Source: Acanthornis magna (Eukaryota > Chordata > Aves > Passeriformes > Acanthizidae). Taken from it: a stretch of DNA of 64,000 nucleotides. The stretch's first letter is position 1; each line of letters opens with the position of its first letter. The DNA is taken from contig JAWUZG010000159.1 of NCBI GenBank assembly GCA_036785705.1, forward strand, positions 5,022,001 to 5,086,000. The letters run 5' to 3'. Shown here in pieces: positions 45,507 through 59,420 of this stretch. The position numbers and the translations under genes are program-made. Under the pieces are notes generated by a model. The model was not told the DNA's origin and searched no databases. It was given only the letters and a program-made list of their open reading frames with translations.

Positions 45507-48500
45507 TCACCCATTGGTTGGGGTACCAGGTGAAAGATTTTGCACTATTCAAAAAAAAAAGACTTAAAAATAACTTTCCACAGTGCAGGTAAGGGGCCCG
45601 GATACCAGATACTCTCCTTGCTGATGAGGGCAAGGGCAGAAAGAAAGGGACAGAGCTCCTGCTCTGCCTCCTTGCTCAGCAGTTTCACACCTTGTCTTGA
45701 GTTAAATTTAGCAGAACAAATACATTTGCACAGAAAACTTTGGTTCTAATTAACTGCCATTTTCCAACAACACAAACCCCAATTCACTGAAAACTTGCTG
45801 GTGACTTGGATAGAACTGCCACTGGTTTGATGGTGCTCCTGACATAAGGCAGGATCAGCCTCGGCAGTGGAAGGATAAATAATCAATTTTCGCATGCTGG
45901 ATGTGCAAAACTGAAAGCTTTTGATGTGAAAAAGCACCTGAACAATCAGATGCTGACATTCATAGAACTGGAAAATTCGACTCAGAGAGTGGGCACTGAG
46001 CTTGAAGGAGCAAAGAGAGGTCAGATGTATTTTTTGTGGGAAGACAGTGGCTGCACCTGCCAGCTCATCCTAAGAACTCTGCTGAGACGGGAGGATGGAG
46101 CTTAAGGATGTGCCAGTTCTTTTCTGTGAGGTGGCTCTCTGCCCACTGCAATTATGGAAGGAGGAAAACAGCAGTTTCGTGAATAAAGCTGGCAGCTGCC
46201 CAACACAGCCCGGAGAAACAACCGTACCTCGGAGAACCCTTCCTTTTTCTCTCTGGGCTGGGCCAAGCTCTTTAAAGGAGTTTAGCACTCATGTAAGCAT
46301 CTTCATTTCAAGATGCTCATTACTGATAAAACCCATCCTGGTCCCTGAGCAGCCTCCAGCCTGTGCTGGTATGAAATGCCTACCATGCTGGTGTGGGAGG
46401 TTCGCCTGCTTTAGACATTTCTTAATCTGTAACGAGTGAAAGTTGGTTTCAGCTCAGAAGCATTAGGTTTAAAAATACTTCCAGGGTTTAACAGTAACCA
46501 TTACAGCTCTGGACAAGTTTATTATCCTATATGGTTGCTGAACAAGCTTAATTCTCGACCACAAAGGCTTCCTCTGGTACTAAAATCTGACTTTTAATCA
46601 GGTTTCACATGGGAAAAAACCATCCTTGGATCAGTTCTGACCGCATTCCCTTTTGCTGTGGCTGGATGCAGAACTTTGTTTTCCCAATCTGAGGCACCAT
46701 GCACAGAGCTCCTCAGCTCTGTGGATCGTGTTGGTTTACAAGCACTGGTTCTGAGCCTGCCTGTGTCCTTACAATCCTTCCCAAGCCTTCCCTGGATCGC
46801 AGAGCTGTGCTCAAGTCTCTTTGCAGCCGTCCTTGGGGTTACAAACTAAGCCCCTACACTTTGAGCTCCTCTCCATCATGTATTTCAGCAAGTTATTCTG
46901 CAGAGTGATGAGGCCATTTCCCACATCCCACACATCTCCATACACCAGGGAAGCGAAGGAAAACAGTGTAAAGGAGTAATAATCCCCCCACATGCTGAGG
47001 CTGGAGGGAGAGGAACAGCTCTGCAGTTATTCCTGAGTATTGGCAGCCTCCTGGTAACAGCAAAGCCTCCTCCAATGGGTGGATCAATAAATCAAATGCA
47101 TGAACATTAACACCATGTGGTTCTTTAAAGTGGATCTTTGTTCATATGGTGAGAAGCTGCATTACCAAAGTTTTACAAATAGAAAAGACACAAATTTAGT
47201 CTTCGGGAGTTCGAGTTTTGGCTCATACTGAGCAAAGGCCAACATTCCTTTGCTGATTGGTTCTAGTGGTTTTATCTGTAGAAAATGAACAGGAAAAAAG
47301 GTTCAAGAAGGGCCGAGGAGTCATCAAAAAGAGAAGATTAAATGAGAGGGAGTGAGAAATAATGCAGAAAGTTAGAAAGAATCTGCTAGAAACAAAAGTT
47401 GCATAAAGGTTACAGCAGAACTGCAGACAATGAAATGTGAGTTCTTGCAAGCCCTTTTATGCAATTATGGCAGAAGGGCTAATGTGAAGAAGAACATTAT
47501 GCAAAGAAAATAAATACTGTAGAGAAAAAGAAAGGTGAATCCAGGTTACGGCAATGTAAATAGCTTTCTGATAGACACACACCCTCCATGTCCTTCATTC
47601 CTTCTGAAGAAAAGTATTACATTTGAAAGTCAATAGATGTGTTTATCTAAGTCACTCCTAGCTCAATTCACAAGGAAGGCTTTTGGGTTTACTTTTCGGT
47701 TCCAGACAAAGTAATTTTTCTTTGTCCTTTTTTTTTTTCCTGTTAGAAAAATGCAATACATTTTTCATATTAACAAAACAAGAATTTGAAAGATTACTTT
47801 TGGCACTTTCCTTCCATGACCCATTTGCTGCTTATATGAGGGAAAAAAGGCAGGGGATGGTCCTTGCTGAGACTGCAGCCCCTGCAAATACCAGTTTTTT
47901 TCCTTTGGAATATCTTTCCGCATGCAATTTTTAAAGCAAACTGCATCAGATTGATTACAGAATTCCTGATGTGGCCAGATGAGGGGAGCAGTTATCTCCT
48001 TTGCTTTGGAACCCCAGCCCTGGCTGACTGCTTTGCAGCTCCTGCTGCCAGCAGGTCTGTTTCCCTTTGGGTTTCCTCATGAACATTCGCATCCAAAGTA
48101 TATTTTGCATTTTTATTGGTCGTCCCCAGACGTGTGGCCTTTCATCTCCTGACATTGAATCCATATGCCGATCTCAGTGGGGCGTGCAGGCTGCAGCAGC
48201 TTCCCATGCCACACCTTCCACGCATCGCTGCCCATGTTCCAGGTCACATCCCATCCCCATCCCATGTTTCACAGCCTCAGCATCCCTTCCAGGCTCTGTC
48301 CTGCACACCGTGCAGCTGCCCAGATCCTCTCTTCCACACTCCTGTGCCACAGCACTGCATGAGCCTCTCTCACTTACCTGGTGATCACCCCTGCCCAATG
48401 ACCCGAAATGTCTGTGGCCTCACTGGCACCCACAGTGGGGATAAAGCACCCTGGTGACTTTGGTCACTGGGGGATGGTTCCAACCCCCACCAAAATCCAC

Positions 48501-48969
48501 AGAGATTTTTTTCGTCTATGGGGATGGTGCTCTCCATCAGCTTCTCCAATTGGCAGCTGTGGGAAGGAGATCACAAAGGGCTTTGGCCCAAGAGCCCCAA
48601 ATTTTTCCATACTTTGAATGAACTCTCCCAGGCTTTTCCACTGGCCCTCAGCCAGCTCTGCTGCTCTATTTTGGCCAGGATTTTGGTTCAACAGTCAAAC
48701 GAAGTGAGGAGTGCTGGGAGAGATGGCGGAGGTGTGGGAAGAGCTCAGCCTTGACGTGGTGCCTTGGATGTACCTGAGGCATGACGGAGTCTGGAAACAC
48801 ATGGGCTTGGTCCTGTGTTCACATCTGCTTCTCCTGCCTGCCATGTGCAGCTCCAGCTGATGTTGACAGGAGTCCCATGTGTGTCTGGACAGAAAAACTG
48901 CAGAGCCTGAAGCAGCACCATGGTGCTCTCAGAGTTTCACACCTGGTTCTTCCTCATGCACTACAAAGC
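45507..48969. other. Intergenic, no gene seen
   Basis: No supported exon, RNA gene or repeat. Overlapping chance frames at 48067-48460 lie in a CCATCCC-rich patch but are not a tandem repeat. Confidence 0.5.
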
Positions 48970-48986
48970 AAAAAAAAAAAAAAAAA
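48970..48986. repeat. A17 homopolymer
   Basis: An unbroken run of 17 A. I checked upstream for a processed pseudogene or retroposon body and recognised none. Confidence 0.95.
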
Positions 48987-51900
48987 TCCCTCCTGCTTGT
49001 TCTGGTTTGATCTTTTTCACAGATCTCAACGCAGCAGGCAGCCTCAGAGCTGCCCCCAGAAAGGGTTTCTGCTCGGTTTGGATCGTGAACGAGTTGTCAG
49101 AGAAAATTATGCTGTAATCCTGGGAGATCCAATAAAACTGTCCCACAGGTTAGGGCCTTGCCAGTTGGAGGCAGTTCTTAATGCAGATTTCACTCTGCGT
49201 GTGTCACATTTGCTAATTTTCCATGAATGATTCCTGATTTTCAATCGACCTTGGCCTTTGGGTTCATAAAACTTTGTTCTGCATTGAAGTCTTTTGGCAA
49301 TGTGGAGTTTTGCCTGAAATAAAGCAGGAAAGAGACATCCTGAAATATAAATTCAGTGAGGTTTTGCACAGGGAGCAGCATTACTGTCAAATGGTACATT
49401 TTGTGATGCTTCTACTGAAGGAGAAGTTGCTGTAGAGAAGGTGATAGGATTTAAGGAATATGGATTCAGCTTGTACTTCTGAAAGACTTCAGACTGAGTT
49501 TGTAAATGCTTTGGGACTCCACTTTCCCCCTGTAAATACAGTCTCTGTTTTTCCTGTTGTGTCTGTTCAGCCTGTCGTTTTCAAAGGGACCCAGTGGAAT
49601 TGCTGTACAAGTCGCGTGGAATAATCCATCTGTTCCAGTTTCAATAAATGCCTCGCTGATGCCCTTTCCTGGGAGAGTCGATCATTCTCCCTGCTTTCCT
49701 ACACACCAGCCTGGCCCTATTTACATGAGCTGACAGACTACCTGATGGAGCCATTATTCTCTTCTCACATACAGTCTAAACTATTTCCTCTTGCTGGGCA
49801 CAGAGCAGTTTTAAATCAAGACGTCTTAGCTCATGGAGGGTAGGAACAGTCTTATAAAACGCCCTATTTCTTCCTTGCTTCTATGTAAATCTATTTTATT
49901 GGACAATTGGAAAACATAACACTTGGCTTGTGTGGATAACCCCCTATGTGCTTCCAAATACAATATACAGGGTGTTTTTCAGAATAAGGTTTTCATGAAA
50001 GGCTGTTTTTCCCTGCATCCAGGCTGAGCTTTTGGAGAGCAACCTGCCCTTCTGCCTGGAATAACACCCAAACCCAACCCTTGGCTGGGAACTCTGCACA
50101 AAAAGGCGTTTCAGGGCTGACATTTAGGTCATATCGAGGTGGTTTTGTGTGATTTTAAGCCTGAGAATACAGGTTGGAGCAGTGCTGGAATCAATGGAAA
50201 AACCTCCAAGGGGTTTTAATAATTCTCTATCACCTGCTCTGCCTGGTGAAAGGAGGTGCCCAAGCAAAAATTAACCCATGAAACCCCTTTGCCCACTGCT
50301 CTGCCAGGCAGCCTCTCATCCCTGCCATCCCTCCCAAATGCATTCTGGCAGGCAGAGTTTGTTCTGGCCAGGAATTGGGTTTACAGAGATTAAAGAGACG
50401 CTGTGGGGTGGGCAGCGAGCCTCGGCAAGCTGGGAGATAAAGGCGGCATTGGAGGCAGAACGGGCACGGTGTGGATGGGGGCGCTGGGGGAATGGGCCAG
50501 CCAGGGACACGGCAGGAGGTTACACATCCAGAATACACATGGATTAGTGATAAATGCACCAATCTCCACTCGTGGAGCAAGAAGTGCTGGCCTGCTGGAA
50601 GCCCCTGTCCCTCCTATCGCAGGGTCTGGCCCTCTCTCGGCTCTGGGGTGATACAGTGCAACCCTTATGCTCTGCAGGACTCCTTGTCAGCTGCCCAGCG
50701 CTGTACAAACACGGCAGGAAAACACCAACTGAATATTTAAAATCATCAACAGGCTCCTTTAATGCCTCTGCTTGACATTTAATGCTCTGCATTGAGAAAG
50801 AAATAGTTAACTGAAACGGCAACTCACTTTTGCAGTCAGGCAATATCTCGCGCTTATTGTCACCGTCAAAAAATGTTTTTACTTAAACTAGGCTACTGCA
50901 GCACAGGACACAAAAAAAGGAAAGGATTTACTGCTGAATGCTAAGTCATACTTCATTTTGCTATTTAAGGAGCTAATACAGTAATGGAACAGAGCACAGG
51001 CCCAAATAAAAGTTCATATGTTACTGCCAACTCCAAGCAATTTAATTTTGTGACTCAGGCAGCATAATTGTGAAATTGGCTTAGAGCTCATCACGTTGTT
51101 TTATTTTTATCTGTTTGTATGTTTAAATGCATGCTTGAGGTTCATTATGACCCAAAGGTTCATCTCAGTTACATATTGAGGATTTTCAGTGTAATTGTAT
51201 GGGTTATGAGGCTGTTTTTTATGGCTGAGAGCAGAGATCCTCTCACGATTGTCTGCAAGATTTGGACTGAAAGTAAAATACTAAATGCACCAAAACACAA
51301 TAAAACAAAGAGGACACTGGAAGCCTCAGCATGGAAATGCTGTGGTTCTGTTCCATCTGGCCACCCACCTACCCTGCTCACCCACAGGGTGCAGGGATAC
51401 AGGGAGAAAGGGATGAGCAAAATACCTTAAATGCATTTTCTGAAAGGGCACCAAGTACAGTTTTGACTCGGTTTGTCTCCAAGCCCAGAGATATTAAAAA
51501 AAAAAAGTGAAATTCGAAAACATTAATTACAAAGAGGAGGGTGACAGCTTTGTTTGGTGTCAGGGTGCTTTTCATAAGGCAGTCTGAGGCTGTGTGCAGG
51601 TGCTGAGTGTTTTCAAATGTAAATCTGATGGCAGGCTGCAGCCCATGGGGTAGATAAACAAGCTGTATTTTTAAACGCAGTGTGAAATGTGGGGGCTGAC
51701 GTGACCATTATCAGAGCCTCACACATGACTTATGAGGCATCATAAAATACTTTCATATTGCAACAATGAAAGCTGAAGCTGCTCTGTGGTAGGCTTGTTT
51801 GATCTGATAGTTCACCCAGCTCCCCTCACCGGGGTCTAGCAGGAGGGAGAAATGTTTTCCAAGAGCTGAACTTCTGAATGCCGAGATGTTCTCTCACGGA

Positions 51901-52477
51901 TTTTTACAAAGAAAAAAAAATTCTTGTTGAAAGACTGATGAGGAGCTGACTATCAAGATAATGCAGGTAACATTTTCAGGGACTTAGAGACATTCCAATC
52001 TGCTCGTGAATCAGCTGAACTAATCACCTGGATCAGGGTTGTGATATGAACGTAAAGAGTTAGCTCACCTCCTTTTATTAAATAGTCCATTAATGTATTA
52101 TATCTAAAAATGAGCATTCTTAAGGGTTCTTCAGACTAGTGATACATAGCTGGATGGATATAACAAATGCAGTCACTGCACCTCTTTCAAATAACCAGTC
52201 TCCAGACAACTTGGAGACTAAATTCCCCTAAATTCTTAATGCCAGAAATTTCCTTTTCCTTTGATAGCATCTTTCATCTTAATTTATTCTATTGCATTGA
52301 TTATGTAAGTGATTCTTCTTAGCCTTATTTGCATAGCTGGGTGATATTTTACAGAACATCACAATATACAGATATTTTACCAGCTGTATATTGTTTCTGT
52401 ATGTTAGTGTCCAGTGTCAGTGTTGGAGTTTAGCTGTAGAGGTCTCAGGTGCTGCATTTTATTCCTCCCAGTGACAT
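48987..52477. other. Intergenic, no gene seen
   Basis: No supported feature. The motif TTTCAATAAATGCCTCGCTG near 49640 faintly recalls an L2 tail but has no matching upstream part. Confidence 0.5.
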
Positions 52478-52560
52478 TGGTTTGCTGTGTGATCTTGAGT
52501 GAATCATCTGATTTCGCTGCGTTTCAGCACTGCTGCTGCAGTTAATCTGCAAATGCAGGA
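52478..52560 (+). mobile_element. MIR-like SINE fragment
   Basis: TTTGCTGTGTGATCTTGAGT followed by GAATCATCTGATTTCGCTGC and GTTTCAGCAC matches the sense-strand MIR core in order and spacing. The copy is old and truncated on both sides. Confidence 0.65.
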
Positions 52561-55500
52561 GACACAGCTAGCTCTGAATTCTGTGAAAATCCTCCTGTGA
52601 AAATGCTAGGCTGGGTCACTCCTCCCAGCAGATGGAAATGATTCCTTTCATCAAGTGACAAGCGGGGCCAGTGGGAAAGGACAGCACAGCGGTGCCAGTG
52701 CTGCTGCGAGCAGCGGGACTGAGATGGCCTGAGAGCCACAGGAGAGGAGGGATCGTGTCCCGGGGCACTTCCCACTGGGGCCAGCACCGGCCAGGCACTG
52801 GCTTGCGGGCTTGGCCGGGATCCGAGCGGCTGGGAGCTGCAGCAGCGTGTGGCCAGCTCTGGAAGGGCTGCTGGGGCAGCCGTGCCCTTCCGAACAGCGA
52901 GTCCAGCTCTGCGGTTTGTGGCGCTGCAGGAATGGCTCCAATGGCACGAACCCACGGGAAGAGCTGCACCTTGGAGAGTATTGCAGGGAGCCTAATTTGT
53001 CTTCCTGTCATGGGCATGAGGTTCAATTACCTTTTCCCCTCTCGTTCTATTTATTGAAGAATATGATGAAAATGTATGTAAGCAGTCAAATATTCAGAAC
53101 TGTTTCAGCTTGGCAGAATACCCTTCTCTGCTTGTTTTCACACCATTTTACTTTGGGACACGCAGGCACACTGAATTCGTGTCTGTGGTGCTTTTGCACT
53201 GAGCTGATTCCAGTCAGCCTAATCACAAAGCTGGGCAAAGGAAAAACTGAATTTCCAAACTGATGACACATTTATACCAGAATTGTAACTTTATAATATT
53301 AATGTATCATTTAACTTACATGTATACTTTGGAATGTTTATAACTACTGTAAATCACAGGCAAGAGGGGCCAAGAGAGTGCCACACAGCATTCCTAGTAC
53401 AACTCGTAAAATAAATACAACAATCGCAAGAGAACAACATTCCCTGTTTCCAAAGGAAAAATGGAGCTGCTCTGCTATACATGGGAAAGGTGCTTGGTTA
53501 GATCTTCACCAGGAACAAGCAGAGGCAGTGCCGTGGCCTTTTCTCTGCTTCCACACTGGTGTTGGGCAGGGATTTCTAAGGATGAAGTGCCATCGAGCCA
53601 GCACCAGCCAGGAGTTGTGTCCCTGGGAAAGGACACCAGGAGTTGGCCCGGGTATCATTGTTCTCTTCAGTACAACAGCCCGGATTTTGGGATGTGATCT
53701 TCCTCCCTTTCCTGCATGGTCACTGCCCAAGACCATCCCCACGTTTCAGACTGTGAAACTCTGACCTCAGTCCACTTTGGCTTGCAGGGCACCTTGAAAA
53801 GAACAAAACCTGCTGTTCCCTGACCTGTAAAATTCTGTGCTGATTTCTGACCTATTAACCTTCAGTTTTTCCTTTAAGACTTAACTGTACTTTTATGACT
53901 TGACCAGTGGACTGTAAAATACACATTTAAATGCATTCAACTCAGATAAGGATCTCATTATTAGAACAGCTTAACTTCTTTGTTTGAAGTTAATTACTCT
54001 CAGATTCTTCTGGATTCATCAGCACACTTACCAATACCTGGCTTTTCTTCCTGAAGTTGGAAACGCAACTGGACACAAAGGCCTTCAGTCCTGAAAAGAC
54101 ATAAAAATGATGGTAAATCTTCTTGGAAGTTGCCCTCTGCTTTAGAGACAAATCCACAGAAAACTCAAATCCCAGTTTGAATTCAGGACAGCTTTAAATA
54201 TTAAAAAAGAATAAGTTTCTGCGATTTAGGTGAAAGGATGACCTTTCCCCTAGCTTTATTATGCTAAAAACACAGTTGAGCAGCAAGCACAATGAGGTAA
54301 CATTGCACAGGCAGCAAAATACCAAAATAACACCAAGGACAGGAGACTGTTTTAATGTACTTTCTGGTAAGTTATTTAACATGCTTTTGTTGGCAGGGCA
54401 GATGGTTTGGGGCTTTGCATCAGGCCTGGATTGCTTAGAACAGGCAGTAGGCAGTGCCTCTCACGTAATGGTTGCTCCCAAATACAGCTGAAAGCCGGTG
54501 TAATGGGACACTCAGTTCTGTTTCTCTTCCCTAACACTGACACCACAAGTATCCCGGCATGTCCTCAAGTTTGGAAGGAAAAAACCTCTCCATTTCACTG
54601 CGTCTGCAGATGCTGAACTGGGGTCCTCAAGAGGTCCCGACTGCCCCTTCCCAGCAGGAAGGACAGGACCCAGAGCTCTCTCCTGGGCTGCACAAGCCAA
54701 GTGAGTTATGTGGAGAGCAAAGCTGATGTCAGAAATGGGTTGGCAGAGCCCAGGGCAGGTTGTTGGCACCGCTTTCTGCCAAGGGCAGGTGGAGAAGAAG
54801 AGCTGTATACAGCAGAACCAGCCCCTCTGTCTGTTTGATGTTTCTGCACAGTAACTTCACCCTGGAAACACTCTGACAGGTTAACGACCCAAAAAATGTG
54901 TTTCCTTTTCTCCCCTATTGGATCATTTCTTGTTACAGTCAACAATTAAAAGTTTTATTTTAATACATGGCATAATTTATGATGGATTCTGCCCATCATA
55001 CACAGAAATGCCCAATTTTTGAGTCAAATATAACCATGCCCGTGTTCATACACTTTCTCCATGCAATCCTTGGCCTCTGCATTTCAGAAACGTGACCATG
55101 TGAGGTGTTTATAGAAGGCTAAATATAGGTTTATCTGTTCTAGTCTTTCCATGAAAGATCTTTTTCCTTCAACACATGGAGATTAAACACACAGAGCAAT
55201 ATTAGTTAACACTTAAGTAATGGCATGCTGAGAAAAACGCCAGGAAATTCCATTTTGAAGTTGACGTTCCAGCTCGAACTTCTGTTGATTTTATATTTCT
55301 TTTCTCCCAGAGGCATGAACTGAGGATAGGGTGTTGCTGGAAGCTGAGTGACGCTGCTGCAGGCGGGTGTTTGGAGACACACCTTGCACTAAGCTCTCTA
55401 GGTGCACTCCAAGGGTTCATTAGGGCCATGGTGGGAAGCAAGAGCAAAAATCCCACCGTTCTCAGCAGCCCAGAACCTACTGAAAGCAATATCTGGAAGT

Positions 55501-56174
55501 CCAGTGGATTAACTCTGAGTTAAATAAAAGAAAATGAACCAAACTTGAGGGAATTTGTGTCAGGGCAGCTGTTTGCGTGCATCTTCTGCTGGTCTTAACC
55601 CTCACACGTTGGGCTTTCCTGTTAGCGTTTACAATAACATCATTGCATCACAGTCCTAGTGTTTAATATTCCCTCTTTCAAAATATGAAGTTGCAGCTGA
55701 CTCCCTGAATCCTTCTGGGATAAATGCAGAAAAAGCTTTCCTTAACAGCTGCTATATATTATTATTATTACCTATTACATCATATCTTATTACAGCTCTA
55801 TTACAAGTTTCCCTTAAAATCTTATCACATTCTGAAATTGTTTACAGCGAAACTAGAAATGGGCTCGAGACAGAAAGTTCACATCCCAGCATGGGCCTGA
55901 ACTTTCTTGCAGTTCAGATTTGTTCAGACACAGCATTTAACTCTCTTGCTCCTGGAAGATGGGAGCAGCTGCAGGGTTTGGATGAGCAGAACCACAGCTC
56001 TGAATGTGTGTTGGGACACCTGAGAGGAGCCTGGAGTGAGCAGCTGACAGGGTTTTACCTTCTGGTGTGTCAGACTGAAAAACAGAGAGAGGGAGCAAAA
56101 TTGTGCTCCCATATGTGTGAATAGCAAAACATCCATTGATTTCAGCAGAGCCAGAATTTCACTTCAGCTAAAGA

Positions 56175-56212
56175 GATGGATGATGGACAGATGGACAGAC
56201 AGACAGACAGAT
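56175..56212. repeat. GATG/GACA tetranucleotide microsatellite
   Basis: Imperfect GATG units pass into about five GACA units. Confidence 0.9.
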
Positions 56213-57289
56213 ACTAATTAATTAACTCATTTGAGCTAAGCTAGGCTTATTTCTCTGGCAGAAGTGTGTCACTGTACCCATCCTGAGCTCCTTATGGCAC
56301 GTCTGGGAGCCTGGCACGGGGAAGGACAGAGGATTGGGAGTGGTTTGGTGCTCCCAGGATGTAGAGAAAAGCTGTTCTGTGCTCAGGTCTCCCTGATGGA
56401 AAGGGTCCAGAGCCCACCTGAGCCTCCAGGGGCCTGCTCCAGCCCCTCAGGAGCTACACCATGATGCCCAAACCTCTCCTGCCTCCATCTCCCACCCTCC
56501 AGCCTCATGCAGAGCATGAAACAGCCCCTGGGCAAGGCAGCAATGGCTGCTACTGTGGGCAAAGCTTCCCGGGATGGTCTCTCAGCAGAAGTGCAGGCTC
56601 ATGACAATGGAATAAAGCCAGGTCACCAGTCTCATCCACACTCTGACATTTCCATAGGTCTTTGCTTTACAGCTCTGATATTAAGTAGTTTGGCTAACTT
56701 TGTAGAAATGTTACTATTTTCTCGACAAAATGTCAAGTAAGTTTTCAGGGGGGAATACTTCATAACTGAAGTATGTTTTCCTAAGGGCAATAAACCACTA
56801 AGAAATGTACTTTTTTTCCCACCCAGCCTTTGAGCCAAAAGTTTCACATGTTTTTCAAAGAAATAAAATTATAGGTGTTTTTCTGTAGTAAGGTGAAGTA
56901 CCACCTGGGTGGCAGTGGTAGAAAGCTGGGCAAACTTTATAAATCTAGAAGGGGGAGATTGTTTTGGCATGACTTAGGGTTACAGCCTGGGTTTCCTATG
57001 CATAATTTTAAAAGGAATTGCTCAAAGCATCAGGAAACTATGCCCAGTGTACAATTCCTACCTCTTCAGACTCATGGAAGATTGCCACGGCCATAGAGGA
57101 CTTTTTCAGTGGAATGAACAGTGGAGTCAAGAGGCAGATGTTTATTTCTTTATCTGACAAGCCCACACCCCTGCACATGCTGGTTTAAGAATGTAGAGCC
57201 AGTTGAAAATAAAGAGTTGGTCAACAAGGTTTAATTTGATTCCTGTTCAGGGTCACGGTGGGTTCCCATCGTCTGCTGGCCATGGGGAC

Positions 57290-57338
57290 AGCACTGAACT
57301 GGCGTCTGGGACACCTCCAGTCTAATCTCAGCTCCACA
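57290..57338 (+). mobile_element. Doubtful MIR-like 5' fragment
   Basis: CAGCACTGAACTGGCGTCTG followed by GACACCTCCAGTCTAATCTC and AGCTCCA parallels the front part of a sense MIR, but the expected core does not follow. Confidence 0.3.
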
Positions 57339-58689
57339 AGAGTGTGGATTTTATAGTTACTGGTAAAGAGCTGAGGGGCCAAAAATGCACTTTGGATTTG
57401 GTCATTTTAATCTCTGGCATCACAGTGCTCAGAATGTGATGAATGTGCTGAGAACGTACCTTTATCAATTTGAATAATAGGGTAAATGAGCATCTGTTAA
57501 TCCATAATCACTTTACATTAGATAAGGAAGGTGAGGAAAGGTGAAAGACAAAGAAACTTTTGCTAAACTCTCTGATGGTGGTGTAAGAGCTCTAAGGGTT
57601 AAGAAGTGCCTTGCAGGGCTGTTGGGCACCCCCAGTAATTTTATTTTAAATCAGGCAACATAAAATCCCTCTCCTGGAAATCAAACAGAAGGAAAAGTAA
57701 AGCTACAAAGGAGCTCTCGTTCTCTGGCCTGCTCTGTGTGTTGGCTTCCTACGTGCTGGGCTGAGGAAACTCTGAATCCTGTGGAAGAAATCCATGGAGA
57801 GGAAGCAACAGCCATCACACAGTATAAAAGATGTGGCTGGTTTTAATCAGGGCTGAGTCTTCACAAATAACAAATGGAAAGGAGAGGTTAAAGTGGGGCA
57901 TAAGGCTAAGCCAATAAAGCCTTTTCTGAGACAAAATAAGAAGGGTGTATTTCAATATGCCACCGAGGGGAGAGCTGCACAAAGTAATGCGTCCAGGAGG
58001 TACAAACCCTGTCTGACTCCAGGCTCACGCTGCTGCCCAGCTCGTGGCCAGCAGCAGGCTCCTAATTTAGGAGTTCTGAGTAACCCCCGTTGGAAGGCGA
58101 GTCCTTTTGACTATGTAACCGGGCCAGACCTTAATTGAATTAGACATCTAAAATTAGACAGTGTGAACATCCACACTCCCCCATCCCCTCCCCAACCCCT
58201 CAACATGCACATGAATCATTTGCCTGGGAGCGTCCTGGCATTTTTCAAACTTTATTGCGGGAAAAAATACCATTTTTGGAACGTCAAGTTAGTGAGAAAT
58301 GTGTGAACAAGAGCAGTGCTTGGCTCTGCCTGCATCTGGGATGCAAAGAGCTTTTCTGCCCGGGTGGGAGCTGGGGTCTCCTGCCAGGGTGGAGTGGGAA
58401 AGGGGTTACTGGTGCTGTTGGTGAGCACAGTGAACATTTCCAGTGGGATGTGCATCCAGTGCACAGTTTTGAACAGTTCTACAGCAGCCCATATCTAACA
58501 CCAGCCCTTTAACTGTCATCCTCCTTTTCCTGAAATTCTGCTGTGTTCAGAGACTAGATAATTCAGCTGGAATCAGGAGAGTGCAACAATTCAGAAGATC
58601 TCGGTCTGGTGGCCATGTGGGGGGTTGGCACTAAATCATTTAGGGCTGCAGGACTAAGGCCAAATAACAATTCCAGCCTTGGGTACAAG

Positions 58690-59420
58690 TTGATGTGAGG
58701 GCCAAGGGAAAAAACCAGCTTTCTGGATTTCTGTAACAGATATTGGCGACACCTTGGAGCACAATCTTCCAAGACCACAACAAAATTTTCAGTGCTTACT
58801 GGATTTTTTTTTCAGCATAAAGCTGTGGTTTGTGTGGGTTGCTTCTTAGTGTCTTTCAAGTAACCAGCCTGCTGCTATGCAAACATTTGGGCTATGCAGT
58901 GGCCTGTGTGGATGCTGCCTTGATTTATATTAAACCTTGGGAAGAACTCCTACAGCACCTGAAAGCAATCTTTCAGCAGCTCAAGGAAGCAGAGTTGACT
59001 TTTAATTCCCCAGTGTTCAGTAAGAAAGCAGGAAACCATTTATATATATATATATTTATGTATGTATGTATGTATGTATTTTTTATCACAAACATATAAA
59101 TAAATATATATATATATATATATGAGAAATAGAAGGGAAGGGAAGTTATGAAACCAGAGGTACATAAAACGCAAGCTATTAAAATGCACCTATTATTGAC
59201 TGCTAAAATGGCAGGTGAGATCTTTTCTGGATATTGCAGTATAGTATTGGAAATTTATTCCACATTTTGCAACACTGGCTGCTCCATCAACTGATCTCAC
59301 TAGGAAAAAATCATCTCATAAAATAAATATGACCCCATGGCGTGTGCTAGCCTTTCAAGGACTGAAATCAGTTCCTAGAGATCAAATAGTTTTCATGAGC
59401 CTGGAATTTTAAAGTCCGTA
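58690..59420 (+). mobile_element. Fossil Ty3/Gypsy-type pol fragment (RT to RNase H)
   Basis: Several plus-strand segments line up in order with Ty3/Gypsy pol. At 58723-58746 the frame reads LDFCNRYW, the start of the reverse transcriptase fingers/palm. At about 58866-58935 another frame reads LLCKHLGYAVACVDAALIY; the position of the catalytic YxDD box here reads CVDA, so the catalytic centre is lost. WEELLQHLKAIFQQLKEAEL follows at once, a signature typical of this class rather than of retroviruses. After a microsatellite, a third frame at 59290-59370 reads TDLTRKKSSHK, then AFQGLKS, matching the RT-RNase H junction. Stops and frame changes show that the element is long dead. No integrase, gag or LTR was recognised around it. 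Confidence 0.82.
59041..59124. repeat. Compound TA / TATG microsatellite
   Basis: A TA run (59041-59055), about six TATG units (59056-59079) and a second TA run (59094-59123). It lies inside the fossil pol fragment and separates its reverse transcriptase and RNase H parts. Confidence 0.95.

Larger units (their letters stand above)
52561..58689. other. Intergenic, no gene seen
   Basis: No exon or RNA gene recognised. A GC-richer patch at 52730-52970 has some CpGs but is below island density. The block also includes a GACA microsatellite and a doubtful SINE trace, listed separately. Confidence 0.5.

Noticed and set aside
48800..48986. Processed pseudogene ending in A17
   Set aside because: No coding similarity upstream of the A-run, no visible polyadenylation signal next to it and no target duplication seen.
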